DNA of 64,000 nt from Pseudomonas atagonensis (GTDB lineage Bacteria; Pseudomonadota; Gammaproteobacteria; Pseudomonadales; Pseudomonadaceae): assembly GCF_011369485.1 (NCBI RefSeq), contig NZ_VXCA01000031.1, forward strand, positions 20,486-84,485, read 5' to 3'. This document shows positions 16,658-25,547 of this stretch, piece by piece. The translations under genes were made by a program, and so were the position numbers. Below the pieces are notes generated by a model, which worked only from the letters and a program-made list of their open reading frames with translations, was not told the DNA's origin and ran no database searches. Position 1 is the first letter of the stretch. Each line of letters opens with the position of its first letter.

Positions 16658-17947
16658 ATGCTCAGCCCGAATGCCCTGGCACTTGGAAAGCCGTTCAAGT
16701 GCAGCGCACAACTCGATAAAACCTTCGCCCGCACCGGCATCGCACAGGTGTACTTCGCCGGCAGTCTGTCGAGCATGGCGCAAGATGTCGCCCTCGATCA
16801 CCAAGGGCGCGTGTTGGTCGCCGCCAAAGTCGGCACTGCCAAGGGCAGTCGTTTTGGCCTGGCACGATTGCTCGCCGACGGTTCCGCCGATCTTGGTTTC
16901 GGTGATCAGGGCAGCGTGATCGGCACCTTTGCTGGCGGGTTCGAAGCTTCGGGCGGCAAGGTCTCGGTACTGGCCGATGGCAATATTCTGCTGGCCGGCC
17001 TGCATTATGAAAGCGCCCATCACACCCTGCCCGCCCTCGCCCGCTTCGATCCTCAAGGACGGCCAGATCTGACATTTGGCGACAATGGCCGGCAAGTCGT
17101 GCGCCTGCCGGGCCATCTGTCCGTGGGCAGGCGCGATACGTGGCTGCCACCGGGTGTGCCGGGTGCCGAAGCCTGTGCCTTCGCCGTGCAGGAGGACGCA
17201 AGCATCCTGTTGATCGCCAACCACCAATTCGAACTGGCCGATCACGTCGGCATGCTGATCCGCCTCAAACCCGATGGCCGTCTCGATGAGACATTCAACG
17301 GCCGCGGCTTTGTCATGGTTCGCCATCTGCTGCTCAACACCTGGCTCAGCACCTTGTTGTTGCAAGAGGACGGGCGGATTGTCGTCGGCGGTTCCATCGA
17401 CTTTCCGCAGGAAGGCCTGCTGGCGCGCTACCTGCCGGACGGCCGTCTCGACGAGCGCTTCGCGGTGGACGGGTTCATGGCCTTCAAAGCCGATGGCAAA
17501 AGTACGCAGGTCAGCCAGGTCGTCGAATCTTCAGGGAACCTGCATTGTTTCGGCAGCAGCCGCGACCCGATTCGCTGCATGACGTTCAACGTGCACGGCA
17601 ACGGTCGACCCGACTTGCACAGCCATCAGGGCCTGGCACAACGGCTGGAAATCGGCCCCAGCGGTTGCCAGTGGAGCGCCGCCCAACGAATGACGGACGG
17701 GCGCATGATCGCCGTGGGCGCCACCATTGGCGGGGTCGAGGCGGACTTTATCGTCGCTCGCTACTTGCACAATGGTGGTCTCGACCATGGTTTCGGCGAT
17801 GGCAACGGCTGGCTGCGCACCCGCCTGGGCCGCAGCCTCGACACTGCCAACTCTGTCGCCCTGCAAGCGGATGGCGCGATTCTGGTGGGTGGTTTTTCAC
17901 TGGATGGTAATTACCGGGCGATGGTGGCGCGGTATCTGAACCCCTGA
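16658..17947 (+). CDS. delta-60 repeat protein
   Basis: Protein of 429 residues built almost wholly from delta-60 repeats, probably folding as a beta-propeller-like ring. Recurrent units of the form LARYxPDGxLDxxFGxxG are visible: ARLLADGSADLGFGDQG, ARFDPQGRPDLTFGDNG, IRLKPDGRLDETFNGRG, ARYLPDGRLDERFAVDG and ARYLHNGGLDHGFGDGNG. I found no signal peptide or anchor, although repeats of this type are often extracellular in other bacteria. The ATG follows CAAGGAGA. The function is unknown. It appears monocistronic, with 74 bases to nhaB. Confidence 0.85.
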   Translation: MLSPNALALGKPFKCSAQLDKTFARTGIAQVYFAGSLSSMAQDVALDHQGRVLVAAKVGTAKGSRFGLARLLADGSADLGFGDQGSVIGTFAGGFEASGGKVSVLADGNILLAGLHYESAHHTLPALARFDPQGRPDLTFGDNGRQVVRLPGHLSVGRRDTWLPPGVPGAEACAFAVQEDASILLIANHQFELADHVGMLIRLKPDGRLDETFNGRGFVMVRHLLLNTWLSTLLLQEDGRIVVGGSIDFPQEGLLARYLPDGRLDERFAVDGFMAFKADGKSTQVSQVVESSGNLHCFGSSRDPIRCMTFNVHGNGRPDLHSHQGLAQRLEIGPSGCQWSAAQRMTDGRMIAVGATIGGVEADFIVARYLHNGGLDHGFGDGNGWLRTRLGRSLDTANSVALQADGAILVGGFSLDGNYRAMVARYLNP

Positions 17948-18021
17948 AGTTCCGCGCCCGACACTTGATCTTCCTCCACGCTTGCGGCAACTTGCGCGCT
18001 TCTTAAGACAAGGAGCAACCG

Positions 18022-19524
18022 ATGTCCGGTTCAATGGCGCAGGCGTTCGCGCACAACTTTCTCGGAAACTCCCCGCGCTGGTACAAGGCGTGCATTATCG
18101 GTTTTCTTATACTCAATGCGGTGGTGCTGCTCACTGTCGGCCCGGTCGCGGCCGGCTGGTTACTGGTGATCGAGTTCATCTTCACTCTGGCCATGGCCCT
18201 CAAATGCTACCCGCTGATGCCCGGCGGCCTGCTGCTGATCGAAGCGCTGTTGCTGAAGATGACCACGCCGCAAGCGCTCTACGATGAGTTGGTGCACAAC
18301 TTCCCGGTGATTTTGCTGCTGATGTTCATGGTCGCCGGCATCTACTTCATGAAGGACTTGCTGCTGTTCCTGTTCTCGCGCCTGCTGCTCGGCGTCCGGT
18401 CAAAGGCCATTCTGGCGCTGATGTTCTGCTTTCTGTCGGCGTTTCTGTCGGCGTTTCTCGATGCCCTGACCGTGACAGCGGTGATCATCAGCGCGGCCGT
18501 CGGTTTCTACTCGGTGTATCACCGCGTCGCCTCGGGCAACGATCCGCGCCAGGACAGCGAATATGGCGACGACCAGCATCTGCCGACGCTGCACCATGAT
18601 GATCTGGAAAAATTCCGCGCCTTTTTGCGCAGCCTGCTGATGCACGGTGCCGTGGGCACAGCGCTCGGCGGCGTGTGCACGCTGGTAGGCGAACCGCAAA
18701 ACCTGTTGATCGGACATGAAATGGGCTGGCATTTCGGCGAGTTTTTCCAGAAAGTCGCGCCGGTTTCGCTGCCGGTACTCGCGGCTGGTCTGGTCACTTG
18801 TGTGCTGCTGGAGAAACTGCGCTGGTTCGGCTACGGCACGCTGCTGCCGGACAACGTCCGCGCCGTGCTGGCCAACTACGCCGATGAAGACAGCGCCGAA
18901 CGAACCCCGCGTCAACGCGCCGCGCTGCTGGTGCAAGGGGCCGCTGCGCTGATCCTGATTGGTTGCCTGGCGTTTCACCTCGCCGAAGTAGGCCTGATCG
19001 GTCTGATGGTGATTGTGCTGATTACCGCGTTTACCGGGATCACCGACGAACATCGCCTCGGCAGCGCCTTCAAGGACGCCATGCCCTTCACCGCCCTACT
19101 GGTGGTGTTCTTCGCGGTGGTGGCGGTAATTCATGACCAGCAATTGTTCGCGCCGCTGATCCAGTGGGTGCTGGCGCTGCCGGTCGAGCAACAACCGGGC
19201 ATGTTGTTCATCGCCAATGGCCTGCTGTCGGCGATCAGCGACAACGTCTTCGTTGCGACGATTTACATCACCGAAGTGAAGCAGGCGTTCCTCGCCGGGC
19301 ACATGAGCCGCGAACACTTCGAAACCCTGGCCATCGCAATCAACACCGGCACCAACCTGCCTAGCGTAGCGACGCCCAATGGTCAGGCGGCGTTTCTGTT
19401 TCTGCTGACCTCGGCGATTGCACCGCTGGTGCGCCTGTCGTACGGACGGATGGTGTGGATGGCGTTGCCGTACACCTTTGTGATGGGATTGTTGGGCTGG
19501 TATGCGGTGAGTTACTGGCTCTGA
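18022..19524 (+). CDS. nhaB: Na+/H+ antiporter NhaB
   Basis: Inner-membrane sodium/proton antiporter of 500 residues for sodium tolerance and pH homeostasis. The opening SMAQAFAHNFLGNSPRWYK is characteristic of NhaB. Further hallmarks are LMFMVAGIYFMKDLLLF, FCFLSAFLSAFLDALTVTAV with its buried Asp, TLVGEPQNLLIG, and the late GLLSAISDNVFVATIYITEVK and AINTGTNLPSVATPNGQAAFLF. About twelve helices are seen, the usual number. AAGGAGC lies 7 bases before the ATG. A REP-like element follows. Confidence 0.96.
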   Translation: MSGSMAQAFAHNFLGNSPRWYKACIIGFLILNAVVLLTVGPVAAGWLLVIEFIFTLAMALKCYPLMPGGLLLIEALLLKMTTPQALYDELVHNFPVILLLMFMVAGIYFMKDLLLFLFSRLLLGVRSKAILALMFCFLSAFLSAFLDALTVTAVIISAAVGFYSVYHRVASGNDPRQDSEYGDDQHLPTLHHDDLEKFRAFLRSLLMHGAVGTALGGVCTLVGEPQNLLIGHEMGWHFGEFFQKVAPVSLPVLAAGLVTCVLLEKLRWFGYGTLLPDNVRAVLANYADEDSAERTPRQRAALLVQGAAALILIGCLAFHLAEVGLIGLMVIVLITAFTGITDEHRLGSAFKDAMPFTALLVVFFAVVAVIHDQQLFAPLIQWVLALPVEQQPGMLFIANGLLSAISDNVFVATIYITEVKQAFLAGHMSREHFETLAIAINTGTNLPSVATPNGQAAFLFLLTSAIAPLVRLSYGRMVWMALPYTFVMGLLGWYAVSYWL

Positions 19525-19542
19525 TCAACACCGTGTAAAAAA

Positions 19543-19646
19543 GTGGGAGGGGCGGTGCGACGATTCGACTTGCTCCCGAATGGGGTGTGCTATTGACAAA
19601 TATGTTGTCTGACACCCTGCATTCGGGAGCAAGCCCCCTCCCACAT
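19543..19646. repeat. REP variant with an interrupted left arm
   Basis: The right arm is ATTCGGGAGCAAGCCCCC followed by TCCCAC. The left arm matches its complement (GTGGGAGGGG, then CTTGCTCCCGAAT) except that 16 bases, CGGTGCGACGATTCGA, stand where one G is expected. It lies between the convergent nhaB and HAD genes. Confidence 0.8.
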
Positions 19647-19662
19647 TTCGTTCCGGGCCTGA

Positions 19663-20484
19663 TCAACGCGGCAGGATGTATTTCTCGATGGCCTGCGCCA
19701 CCCCATCCTCGGTGTTAGGCGTGGTCACTACGTCGGCCTGCCGCTTCACCGCCTCTTCCGCCTGCCCCATGGCAATTGAAAACCCCGCGCAACGGAACAT
19801 TGCCGGGTCGTTGCCGCCATCGCCAATCGCCGCCGTCTGCTCCAGCGCAATGCCCAGATGCGCAGCGATGGTCGACAGTGCCGTGCCTTTGTTGGCCTCC
19901 AGCGCCGTTACGTCGAGGTACACCGGTTGCGAGCGTGAAACCTGCGCCATGCCGTTGACCTTGGTCAGCAGACGCGCCTCCAGTTCGATCAGCAGATCGG
20001 TGTTGTTGCTGGTCGCGACAATCTTGTCGATGCGTTCGAGGTACGGTTCGAAACTCTCCACTACCACCGGCGGGTAACCGAGGCCGTGCTGCTCGCGTGG
20101 AACCATCGGCCCGTGTGGATCCTTGAGCAGCCAGTCACCGCCGCTAAACACCCAGATTTCCACGTCAGGCTGATCGGCAAAGGTTGCCAACGCTATCAGC
20201 GCCGTCGTTGCCGGCAGGTAATGCGCCACCAGCAAACTACCGTCCGGATTGACGATGGTGCCGCCATTGAACGCCGCCGTCGGCAAATCGACGCCCAGGG
20301 CTTCGATCTGCTGCAGCATGGCTTTGGGCGGACGCCCGGTGGCGAGGCTGAACAGTACGCCCGCCTCGCGCAGTGCACGCACCGCGTCGAGGGTGCGCTG
20401 ACTCAGCGTGTGATCGGGCAGTAACAGCGTGCCGTCCATGTCGCTCAGCACAAAACGGATGGGTTGTTTCGGCAGGTCACTCAT
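19663..20484 (-). CDS. Cof-type HAD-IIB sugar-phosphate phosphatase
   Basis: HAD-superfamily phosphatase of 273 residues, Cof/YidA subgroup. Motif I is LSDMDGTLL with both catalytic Asp residues, motif II is SLATGRP, the C2 cap lies between, motif III has a Lys (EANKGTAL) and motif IV is IGDGGNDPAMF. These enzymes hydrolyse sugar phosphates and flavin phosphates with broad specificity. Its start overlaps the zwf stop by four bases, so it is the third gene of a gnd-zwf unit and may act on a pentose-phosphate-pathway intermediate. Confidence 0.92.
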   Translation of the reverse strand: MSDLPKQPIRFVLSDMDGTLLLPDHTLSQRTLDAVRALREAGVLFSLATGRPPKAMLQQIEALGVDLPTAAFNGGTIVNPDGSLLVAHYLPATTALIALATFADQPDVEIWVFSGGDWLLKDPHGPMVPREQHGLGYPPVVVESFEPYLERIDKIVATSNNTDLLIELEARLLTKVNGMAQVSRSQPVYLDVTALEANKGTALSTIAAHLGIALEQTAAIGDGGNDPAMFRCAGFSIAMGQAEEAVKRQADVVTTPNTEDGVAQAIEKYILPR

Positions 20485-22004
20485 CCGAGACCATGCCAGA
20501 CGCGGCCATCGCGAGTCAGCAGATCATCGGCGGCTTGCGGGCCATCTTCACCGGCGGCATAGCTCTGCACGCTCGCGTCCTGTTGCCAGGCGTCGAGGAA
20601 CGGCTGCACCGCACGCCAGCCGTTCTCGATGTTGTCGGCGCGCTGGAACAGCGTTTGATCGCCCGTCAGGCAGTCGTAGATCAGCGTCTCGTAGCCGGTC
20701 GATGGCTGCATCTCGAAGAAATCCTTGTAGGCAAACCCCAGCTCGATGTTGGCCATGTTCAACGCCGGCCCCGGCCGTTTGGCCAGCAGGTCGAACCACA
20801 TGCCCTCGTTCGGCTGAATCTGGATTCGCAGGTAAGTCGGTTGCAACTCGTCGACTTCGGTGTCGCGGAACTGCGCGTACGGCGCCGGTTTGAAGCAGAT
20901 GACAATCTCGGTGTCGCGCACGCTCATGCGTTTGCCGGTGCGCAGGTAGAACGGCACGCCGACCCAGCGCCAGTTGTCGATCATGACCTTCAGCGCGACG
21001 TAAGTTTCCGTGGTGCTGTCCGGCGCGACGTTGGCTTCTTCGCGATAACCGGCGAGCGACTTGCCACCGACTTCACCGGCGCCGTACTGACCGCGCACCG
21101 AGTTGGCCCGCGCCTCTTCCACCGTCCAGGGGCGAATCGCGCCGACCACTTTGGCCTTCTCGCCGCGCACCGCATCGGCGCCGAACGCGGCCGGCGGTTC
21201 CATCGCAACCATCGCCAGCAACTGGAACAGGTGGTTTGGCACCATGTCACGCAGTGCACCGGTGTGCTCGTAAAAACTGCCACGGGTTTCGACGCCGACG
21301 GTTTCGGCGGCGGTGATCTGTACGTGGTCGATGTAGTGATTGTTCCAGAAGGCCTCGAAGAGGCTGTTGGAGAACCGGCTGACCAGAATGTTCTGCACGG
21401 TTTCCTTGCCCAGGTAATGGTCGATCCGATAGATCTGCTTCTCGGACATCACCTTGAGCAAACAGGCGTTCAGGGCTTCGGCGGTTTGCAGATCGGAGCC
21501 GAACGGCTTCTCGATCACCACCCTTCTGAACGCTTCTGGCGTTTCTTCAAGCAGTTTGGCGGCGCCCAGCCGGCGCACCACTTCACTGAAGAAACGCGGC
21601 GCGGTGGCCAGGTAGAACACCGCATTGCCAGTGCCGCTGTCGGCGATTTTCGCCGCCAGCGCTGAATACGTGCTGTCGTCCAGAAAGTCGCCCTGGACGT
21701 AGCTGATACCTTTGGCGAGCTTGGCCCACAAGGCCGGATCAAGCATCTGATCGCCCTTGCCGACCTTCGCCGCCACTTCGGTGCGGATGAAGTCTTCGAG
21801 TTTTTGCGCGAAGGCTTCATCGGTAATGGCGTTGTGGTCAACGCCAACGATCCGCAGGTTCTCGTCAAGCAAGCCGTCGCGACTGAGGTTGTACAGCGCC
21901 GGCATCAGCAAGCGCTTGACCAGGTCGCCGTGGGCACCGAACAGGAACAGCGTGGTCGGTGGTGCGGGTTCTGCCTTGGATTTCCTGCGGATCGTATGGG
22001 TCAT
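20481..22004 (-). CDS. zwf: glucose-6-phosphate 1-dehydrogenase
   Basis: Glucose-6-phosphate dehydrogenase of 507 residues, which oxidises glucose 6-phosphate to 6-phosphogluconolactone with NAD(P)+. The coenzyme motif is LFGAHGDLVKRLLMPALYNL near residue 20, the substrate and catalytic motif is RIDHYLGKETVQN, and the conserved VVIEKPFGSDL precedes it. It begins four bases inside the end of gnd and ends four bases into the HAD gene. The usual Entner-Doudoroff zwf of pseudomonads sits with hexR, pgl and eda, none of which is here, so this is probably an additional isozyme. Confidence 0.96.
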   Translation of the reverse strand: MTHTIRRKSKAEPAPPTTLFLFGAHGDLVKRLLMPALYNLSRDGLLDENLRIVGVDHNAITDEAFAQKLEDFIRTEVAAKVGKGDQMLDPALWAKLAKGISYVQGDFLDDSTYSALAAKIADSGTGNAVFYLATAPRFFSEVVRRLGAAKLLEETPEAFRRVVIEKPFGSDLQTAEALNACLLKVMSEKQIYRIDHYLGKETVQNILVSRFSNSLFEAFWNNHYIDHVQITAAETVGVETRGSFYEHTGALRDMVPNHLFQLLAMVAMEPPAAFGADAVRGEKAKVVGAIRPWTVEEARANSVRGQYGAGEVGGKSLAGYREEANVAPDSTTETYVALKVMIDNWRWVGVPFYLRTGKRMSVRDTEIVICFKPAPYAQFRDTEVDELQPTYLRIQIQPNEGMWFDLLAKRPGPALNMANIELGFAYKDFFEMQPSTGYETLIYDCLTGDQTLFQRADNIENGWRAVQPFLDAWQQDASVQSYAAGEDGPQAADDLLTRDGRVWHGLG

Positions 22005-22981
22005 TTCTTCGGTGTCTCCACATGGCCGCCGAAGCCGAAGCGCTGGGCCGAAAGAATCTTGTCACCGAACGTGCCCTGACCGCGCGAGCGGTAGCGCGAG
22101 AACAGCGAGTTGGACAGCACCGGCACCGGCACCGCTTGTTCCATGGCCGCTTCGATGGTCCATTGGCCTTCGCCGCTGTCGGCGACGGAACCGGAGAAGC
22201 CGTCGAGTTTCGGATCGCTGGCCAGCGCGTCGGCGGTCAGGTCGAGCAGCCAGGACGACACCACGCTGCCACGACGCCAGACTTCGGCGATGTCAGCCAC
22301 GTTGAGGTCGAAACGCTGGTCTTCCGGAAGGCGCTCGCTGGACTTGGTCTTGAGGATGTCGAAGCCCTCGGCGAACGCGGCCATCATGCCGTACTCGATG
22401 CCGTTGTGGATCATCTTGACGAAGTGACCGGCACCGGCGGGACCTGCGTGAATGTAGCCGTGTTCAGCGCGGTGGTCGTCGGACTTGCGATCCTTGGTGC
22501 GCGGGATGTCGCCCATGCCCGGCGCGAGCGCGGCGAACAGCGGGTCCAGACGTTTAACGGTCTCGGCATCGCCGCCGATCATCATGCAATAGCCACGCTC
22601 AAGACCCCAGACACCACCGGAGGTGCCGACGTCGATGTAGTGCAGGCCTTTCTCGGCCAGAGACTTCGCCCGGCGAATGTCGTCCTTATAGTTGGTGTTG
22701 CCGCCGTCGATGATGGTATCGCCGGCTTCAAGCAAGGTGCTCAGGGTTTCGATCGTGTCTTCGGTCGGCGCGCCGGCCGGCAGCATGACCCACACGGCAC
22801 GCGGCTTGGTCAGGCCTGCAACCAGTGCCGGCAGGTCGGCGACGCCTGTGGAGCCCTCGGCTGCCAGGGTGTCGACAAAAGCGGTATTGCGGTCATAAAC
22901 AACGGTGGTGTGCCCGTTGAGCATCAGGCGCCGCGCAATATTGCCGCCCATGCGGCCCAGTCCAATAATCCCGAGTTGCAT
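22001..22981 (-). CDS. gnd: 6-phosphogluconate dehydrogenase, decarboxylating (short NAD type)
   Basis: Enzyme of 326 residues that converts 6-phosphogluconate to ribulose 5-phosphate and CO2. It has the Rossmann motif GIIGLGRMGGNIARRL, the substrate motif DVGTSGGVWGLERGYCMMIGG and the catalytic Lys in AGAGHFVKMIHNGIEYG. At about 330 residues it belongs to the short GntZ/YqeC class, which often prefers NAD+, rather than the 470-residue NADP+ class. AGGAG stands 9 bases before the ATG. It is first in a gnd-zwf-HAD operon, giving an oxidative pentose-phosphate branch that many pseudomonads lack or keep minor. Confidence 0.93.
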   Translation of the reverse strand: MQLGIIGLGRMGGNIARRLMLNGHTTVVYDRNTAFVDTLAAEGSTGVADLPALVAGLTKPRAVWVMLPAGAPTEDTIETLSTLLEAGDTIIDGGNTNYKDDIRRAKSLAEKGLHYIDVGTSGGVWGLERGYCMMIGGDAETVKRLDPLFAALAPGMGDIPRTKDRKSDDHRAEHGYIHAGPAGAGHFVKMIHNGIEYGMMAAFAEGFDILKTKSSERLPEDQRFDLNVADIAEVWRRGSVVSSWLLDLTADALASDPKLDGFSGSVADSGEGQWTIEAAMEQAVPVPVLSNSLFSRYRSRGQGTFGDKILSAQRFGFGGHVETPKK

Positions 22982-23255
22982 GTGCTGATGCTCCTTACTA
23001 CAAATAAATGTGTGTCAAAGGTTATAGCCCAACGCGACTAATGGAGGTTAGTCCAGAGCGTCGGGATGAAGTTTCCGGGCATTGTGCCCGATCCAGACTG
23101 ATAACGCCTTGAATCGTGCCGAAGACACACCGACCATGAAAAATAAAAAAGTTCCATTCACAGGCAAAAGAAATCAAAATCGGCGCCGATAGTAAGTCTG
23201 CACCTCAGACAGAGGTGCGATTTACAGTTGAGACACGCCATTTGCGAGGTGAGCA

Positions 23256-23438
23256 ATGGGCACAGTACACACAGCAATGCCGCCACAAACCCTGTACGTG
23301 ACAATCCGTCGCGATGAATTGCGCCAGTTGAAAGACGAACGCGACCAATTGAAACAGGAGCTGGCGCAACTGCGCGCGATGACTCTGGGCGCTCAGCCCA
23401 AGCCGCTGCCGGTTGTTCAGCGTCACCCGCACGCCTGA
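23256..23438 (+). CDS. small coiled-coil protein, unknown
   Basis: A 60-residue open frame with a good ribosome site (GAGGTGAG just before the ATG). Residues about 15-43 (TIRRDELRQLKDERDQLKQELAQLRAM) form a clear heptad coiled coil with alternating charges, followed by a Pro-rich tail. There is no signal peptide or cysteine. It lies alone in the gap between the divergent gnd operon and cptA. The coiled coil and the ribosome site favour a real gene, perhaps a dimeric regulator or scaffold, but I do not recognise it. Confidence 0.55.
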   Translation: MGTVHTAMPPQTLYVTIRRDELRQLKDERDQLKQELAQLRAMTLGAQPKPLPVVQRHPHA

Positions 23439-23651
23439 TCTCCCCCGCCTGATTCGGGAACGGCACACGCGGTTCCCGACACGCAGTACTTCTGACCGCG
23501 TCCTGACGGACAAAAGCGGTAACTAACGAAACTTTCACATTCTCTTCGTAATACTCCGCCTCCATTCTGGCCGTACCTGCGCGTGCGGCCTCTGTTCGTC
23601 GGCTTCATGGATGTTCCGGCGGTGGTTGTAACGAGACAGCTGGAGCGCCGA

Positions 23652-25400
23652 ATGGCATTGTTCAAACGCAGCAAAACGACTGCGGCAGGTTTCGACTGGG
23701 CCGGTCTACTCTGGCTTTTTGTGTTCTTCTGGTACTTTTCCGGCATCACCCAACTGCTGATTCAGATCACCGGCACCTCCGGTTTCAGCGGGTTCCGCCA
23801 GGCGTTCTTCATGAGCGCACTGTGGCTGGCGCCGATGCTGCTGTTCCCCAAGCGCACTAAAGTGCTGGCCGCGGTGATCGGCATCGTGTTGTGGGCCTGC
23901 TCGATGGCCAGCCTGGGTTACTTCTTCATTTATCAGCAGGAATTCTCCCAGAGCGTCATCTTCATCATGTTCGAGTCGAACGTGTCCGAAGCCGGCGAGT
24001 ACATGACTCAGTACTTTGCCTGGTGGATGGTGCCGGCGTTCCTCGCGCATACCGCTTTCGCCTACTTCCTGTGGACCCGCCTGCGCCCGGTGTACATGCC
24101 GCGCGGCCGCGCCATGGTCGCTGCCGCCGCCATCGTGATTGCCGTGGTCGGTTATCCGCTGGTCAAGCAGACGCTACGCATGGGCACCTTCGCGCAAGGC
24201 TTCGAGAAGTTCGAAACCCGCATCGAGCCGGCCGTGCCTTGGCAAATGGCGGTGGCCTACCACCGTTATCTCGAGACGCTGGCCGACATGCAGGACATGC
24301 TGCACAGCGCGAGCAAGATCCCGCCGCTGCATAACCTGAAAAGCGCGTCAGCCAATGAACCTTCAACGCTGGTGCTGGTGATCGGTGAGTCGACCAACCG
24401 TCAGCGCATGAGCCTGTACGGCTATCAGCGCAACACCACGCCGGAACTGGACAAGCTCAAGGATCAGCTCGCGGTGTTCGACAACGTCGTCACCCCTCGC
24501 CCGTACACCATCGAGGCGTTGCAGCAGGTCTTGACCTTCGCCGACGAAGAAAACCCGGATCTGTACCTGTCGACGCCGTCGCTGGTCAGCATGATGAAAC
24601 AGGCAGGCTACAAGACCTTCTGGATTACCAATCAGCAGACCATGACCAAGCGCAACACCATGCTCACGACCTTTTCCGAGCAGGCTGACGAGCAGGTTTA
24701 CCTGAACAACAACCGCAACCAGAACGCCGCGCAATACGACGGCGACGTGATCGAGCCGTTCAACAAGGCGCTGGCTGATGCCGCACCACGCAAGTTGATC
24801 GTTGTACATTTGCTCGGCACGCACATGAGCTACCAGTACCGCTATCCGCCGACTTTCGACAAGTTCCAGGATCGCAACGGCGTACCGGCCGGCGTGCGTG
24901 ATGACCAGGTACCGACCTACAACAGCTACGACAACGCGGTGCTGTACAACGACTTCGTGGTGTCGAGCCTGATCAAGGATTACGCCAAGTCCGATCCGAA
25001 CGGCTTCCTGCTGTACCTCTCCGACCACGGTGAAGACGTGTTTGACTCGGTCGGCCACAGCACACTGGGCCGCAACGAAAACAAGCCGACGGCGCCGATG
25101 TATACCATCCCGTTCATGGCCTGGGCCTCGCCGAAATGGAAGGAGAACCATGACTGGAACTTCGCCGGCGACCTCGACCGTCCGTACAGCAGCTCGCACC
25201 TGATTCACACGTGGGCTGACATGGCCGGTTTGAGTTTCGACGAGCTGGACCGCAGCAAGAGCGTGGTCAGCGACAGCTTCAAGCAACGTCCATTGCTGAT
25301 CGGTGATCCGTACAAGACCGAACAGCGTGCGCTGATCGACTTCAGTCTGATGAAGCCGAAGAAGCCTGACCCCGCACCCGCTGGCGTCGCGCAGCAGTAA
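23652..25400 (+). CDS. cptA: phosphoethanolamine transferase CptA
   Basis: Inner-membrane sulfatase-fold transferase of 582 residues that moves phosphoethanolamine from phosphatidylethanolamine to the lipopolysaccharide core. Five hydrophobic helices occupy about 1-190, and a periplasmic catalytic domain follows. Metal and catalytic residues are seen in LVLVIGESTNR, TPRPYTIEALQQVL (nucleophile Thr), LLGTHMSYQYRYP and LYLSDHGEDVFDS. The start (MALFKRSK) follows TGGAGCG; the frame also stays open upstream with no helix. Such enzymes affect envelope charge and cationic-peptide resistance. It is monocistronic with its own terminator. Confidence 0.92.
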   Translation: MALFKRSKTTAAGFDWAGLLWLFVFFWYFSGITQLLIQITGTSGFSGFRQAFFMSALWLAPMLLFPKRTKVLAAVIGIVLWACSMASLGYFFIYQQEFSQSVIFIMFESNVSEAGEYMTQYFAWWMVPAFLAHTAFAYFLWTRLRPVYMPRGRAMVAAAAIVIAVVGYPLVKQTLRMGTFAQGFEKFETRIEPAVPWQMAVAYHRYLETLADMQDMLHSASKIPPLHNLKSASANEPSTLVLVIGESTNRQRMSLYGYQRNTTPELDKLKDQLAVFDNVVTPRPYTIEALQQVLTFADEENPDLYLSTPSLVSMMKQAGYKTFWITNQQTMTKRNTMLTTFSEQADEQVYLNNNRNQNAAQYDGDVIEPFNKALADAAPRKLIVVHLLGTHMSYQYRYPPTFDKFQDRNGVPAGVRDDQVPTYNSYDNAVLYNDFVVSSLIKDYAKSDPNGFLLYLSDHGEDVFDSVGHSTLGRNENKPTAPMYTIPFMAWASPKWKENHDWNFAGDLDRPYSSSHLIHTWADMAGLSFDELDRSKSVVSDSFKQRPLLIGDPYKTEQRALIDFSLMKPKKPDPAPAGVAQQ

Positions 25401-25407
25401 CACCCTG

Positions 25408-25432
25408 AAGGGGCCGAAACCGGCCCCTTTTT
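25408..25432 (+). terminator. cptA terminator
   Basis: AAGGGGCCG-AAAC-CGGCCCCTTTTT hairpin with T run, 8 bases after the stop codon. Confidence 0.92.
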
Positions 25433-25452
25433 CATGCCCGGCAATTTCTCCA

Positions 25453-25471
25453 AATAATAATATTTCTCGTT
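25453..25471 (+). promoter_or_regulatory. possible Fur box upstream of the siderophore receptor
   Basis: AATAATAATATTTCTCGTT agrees with the 19-base Fur consensus at 11 positions, mainly in the left half. It is in the right place for iron repression of the receptor gene, but the match is modest. Confidence 0.35.
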
Positions 25472-25547
25472 TGTTACTAAATCGATTCGCCTCCCTTCGT
25501 CTTTGAAGCAAAGGATTTTTCCCCTCGAAGACAAGGAGTCGGCTGCG

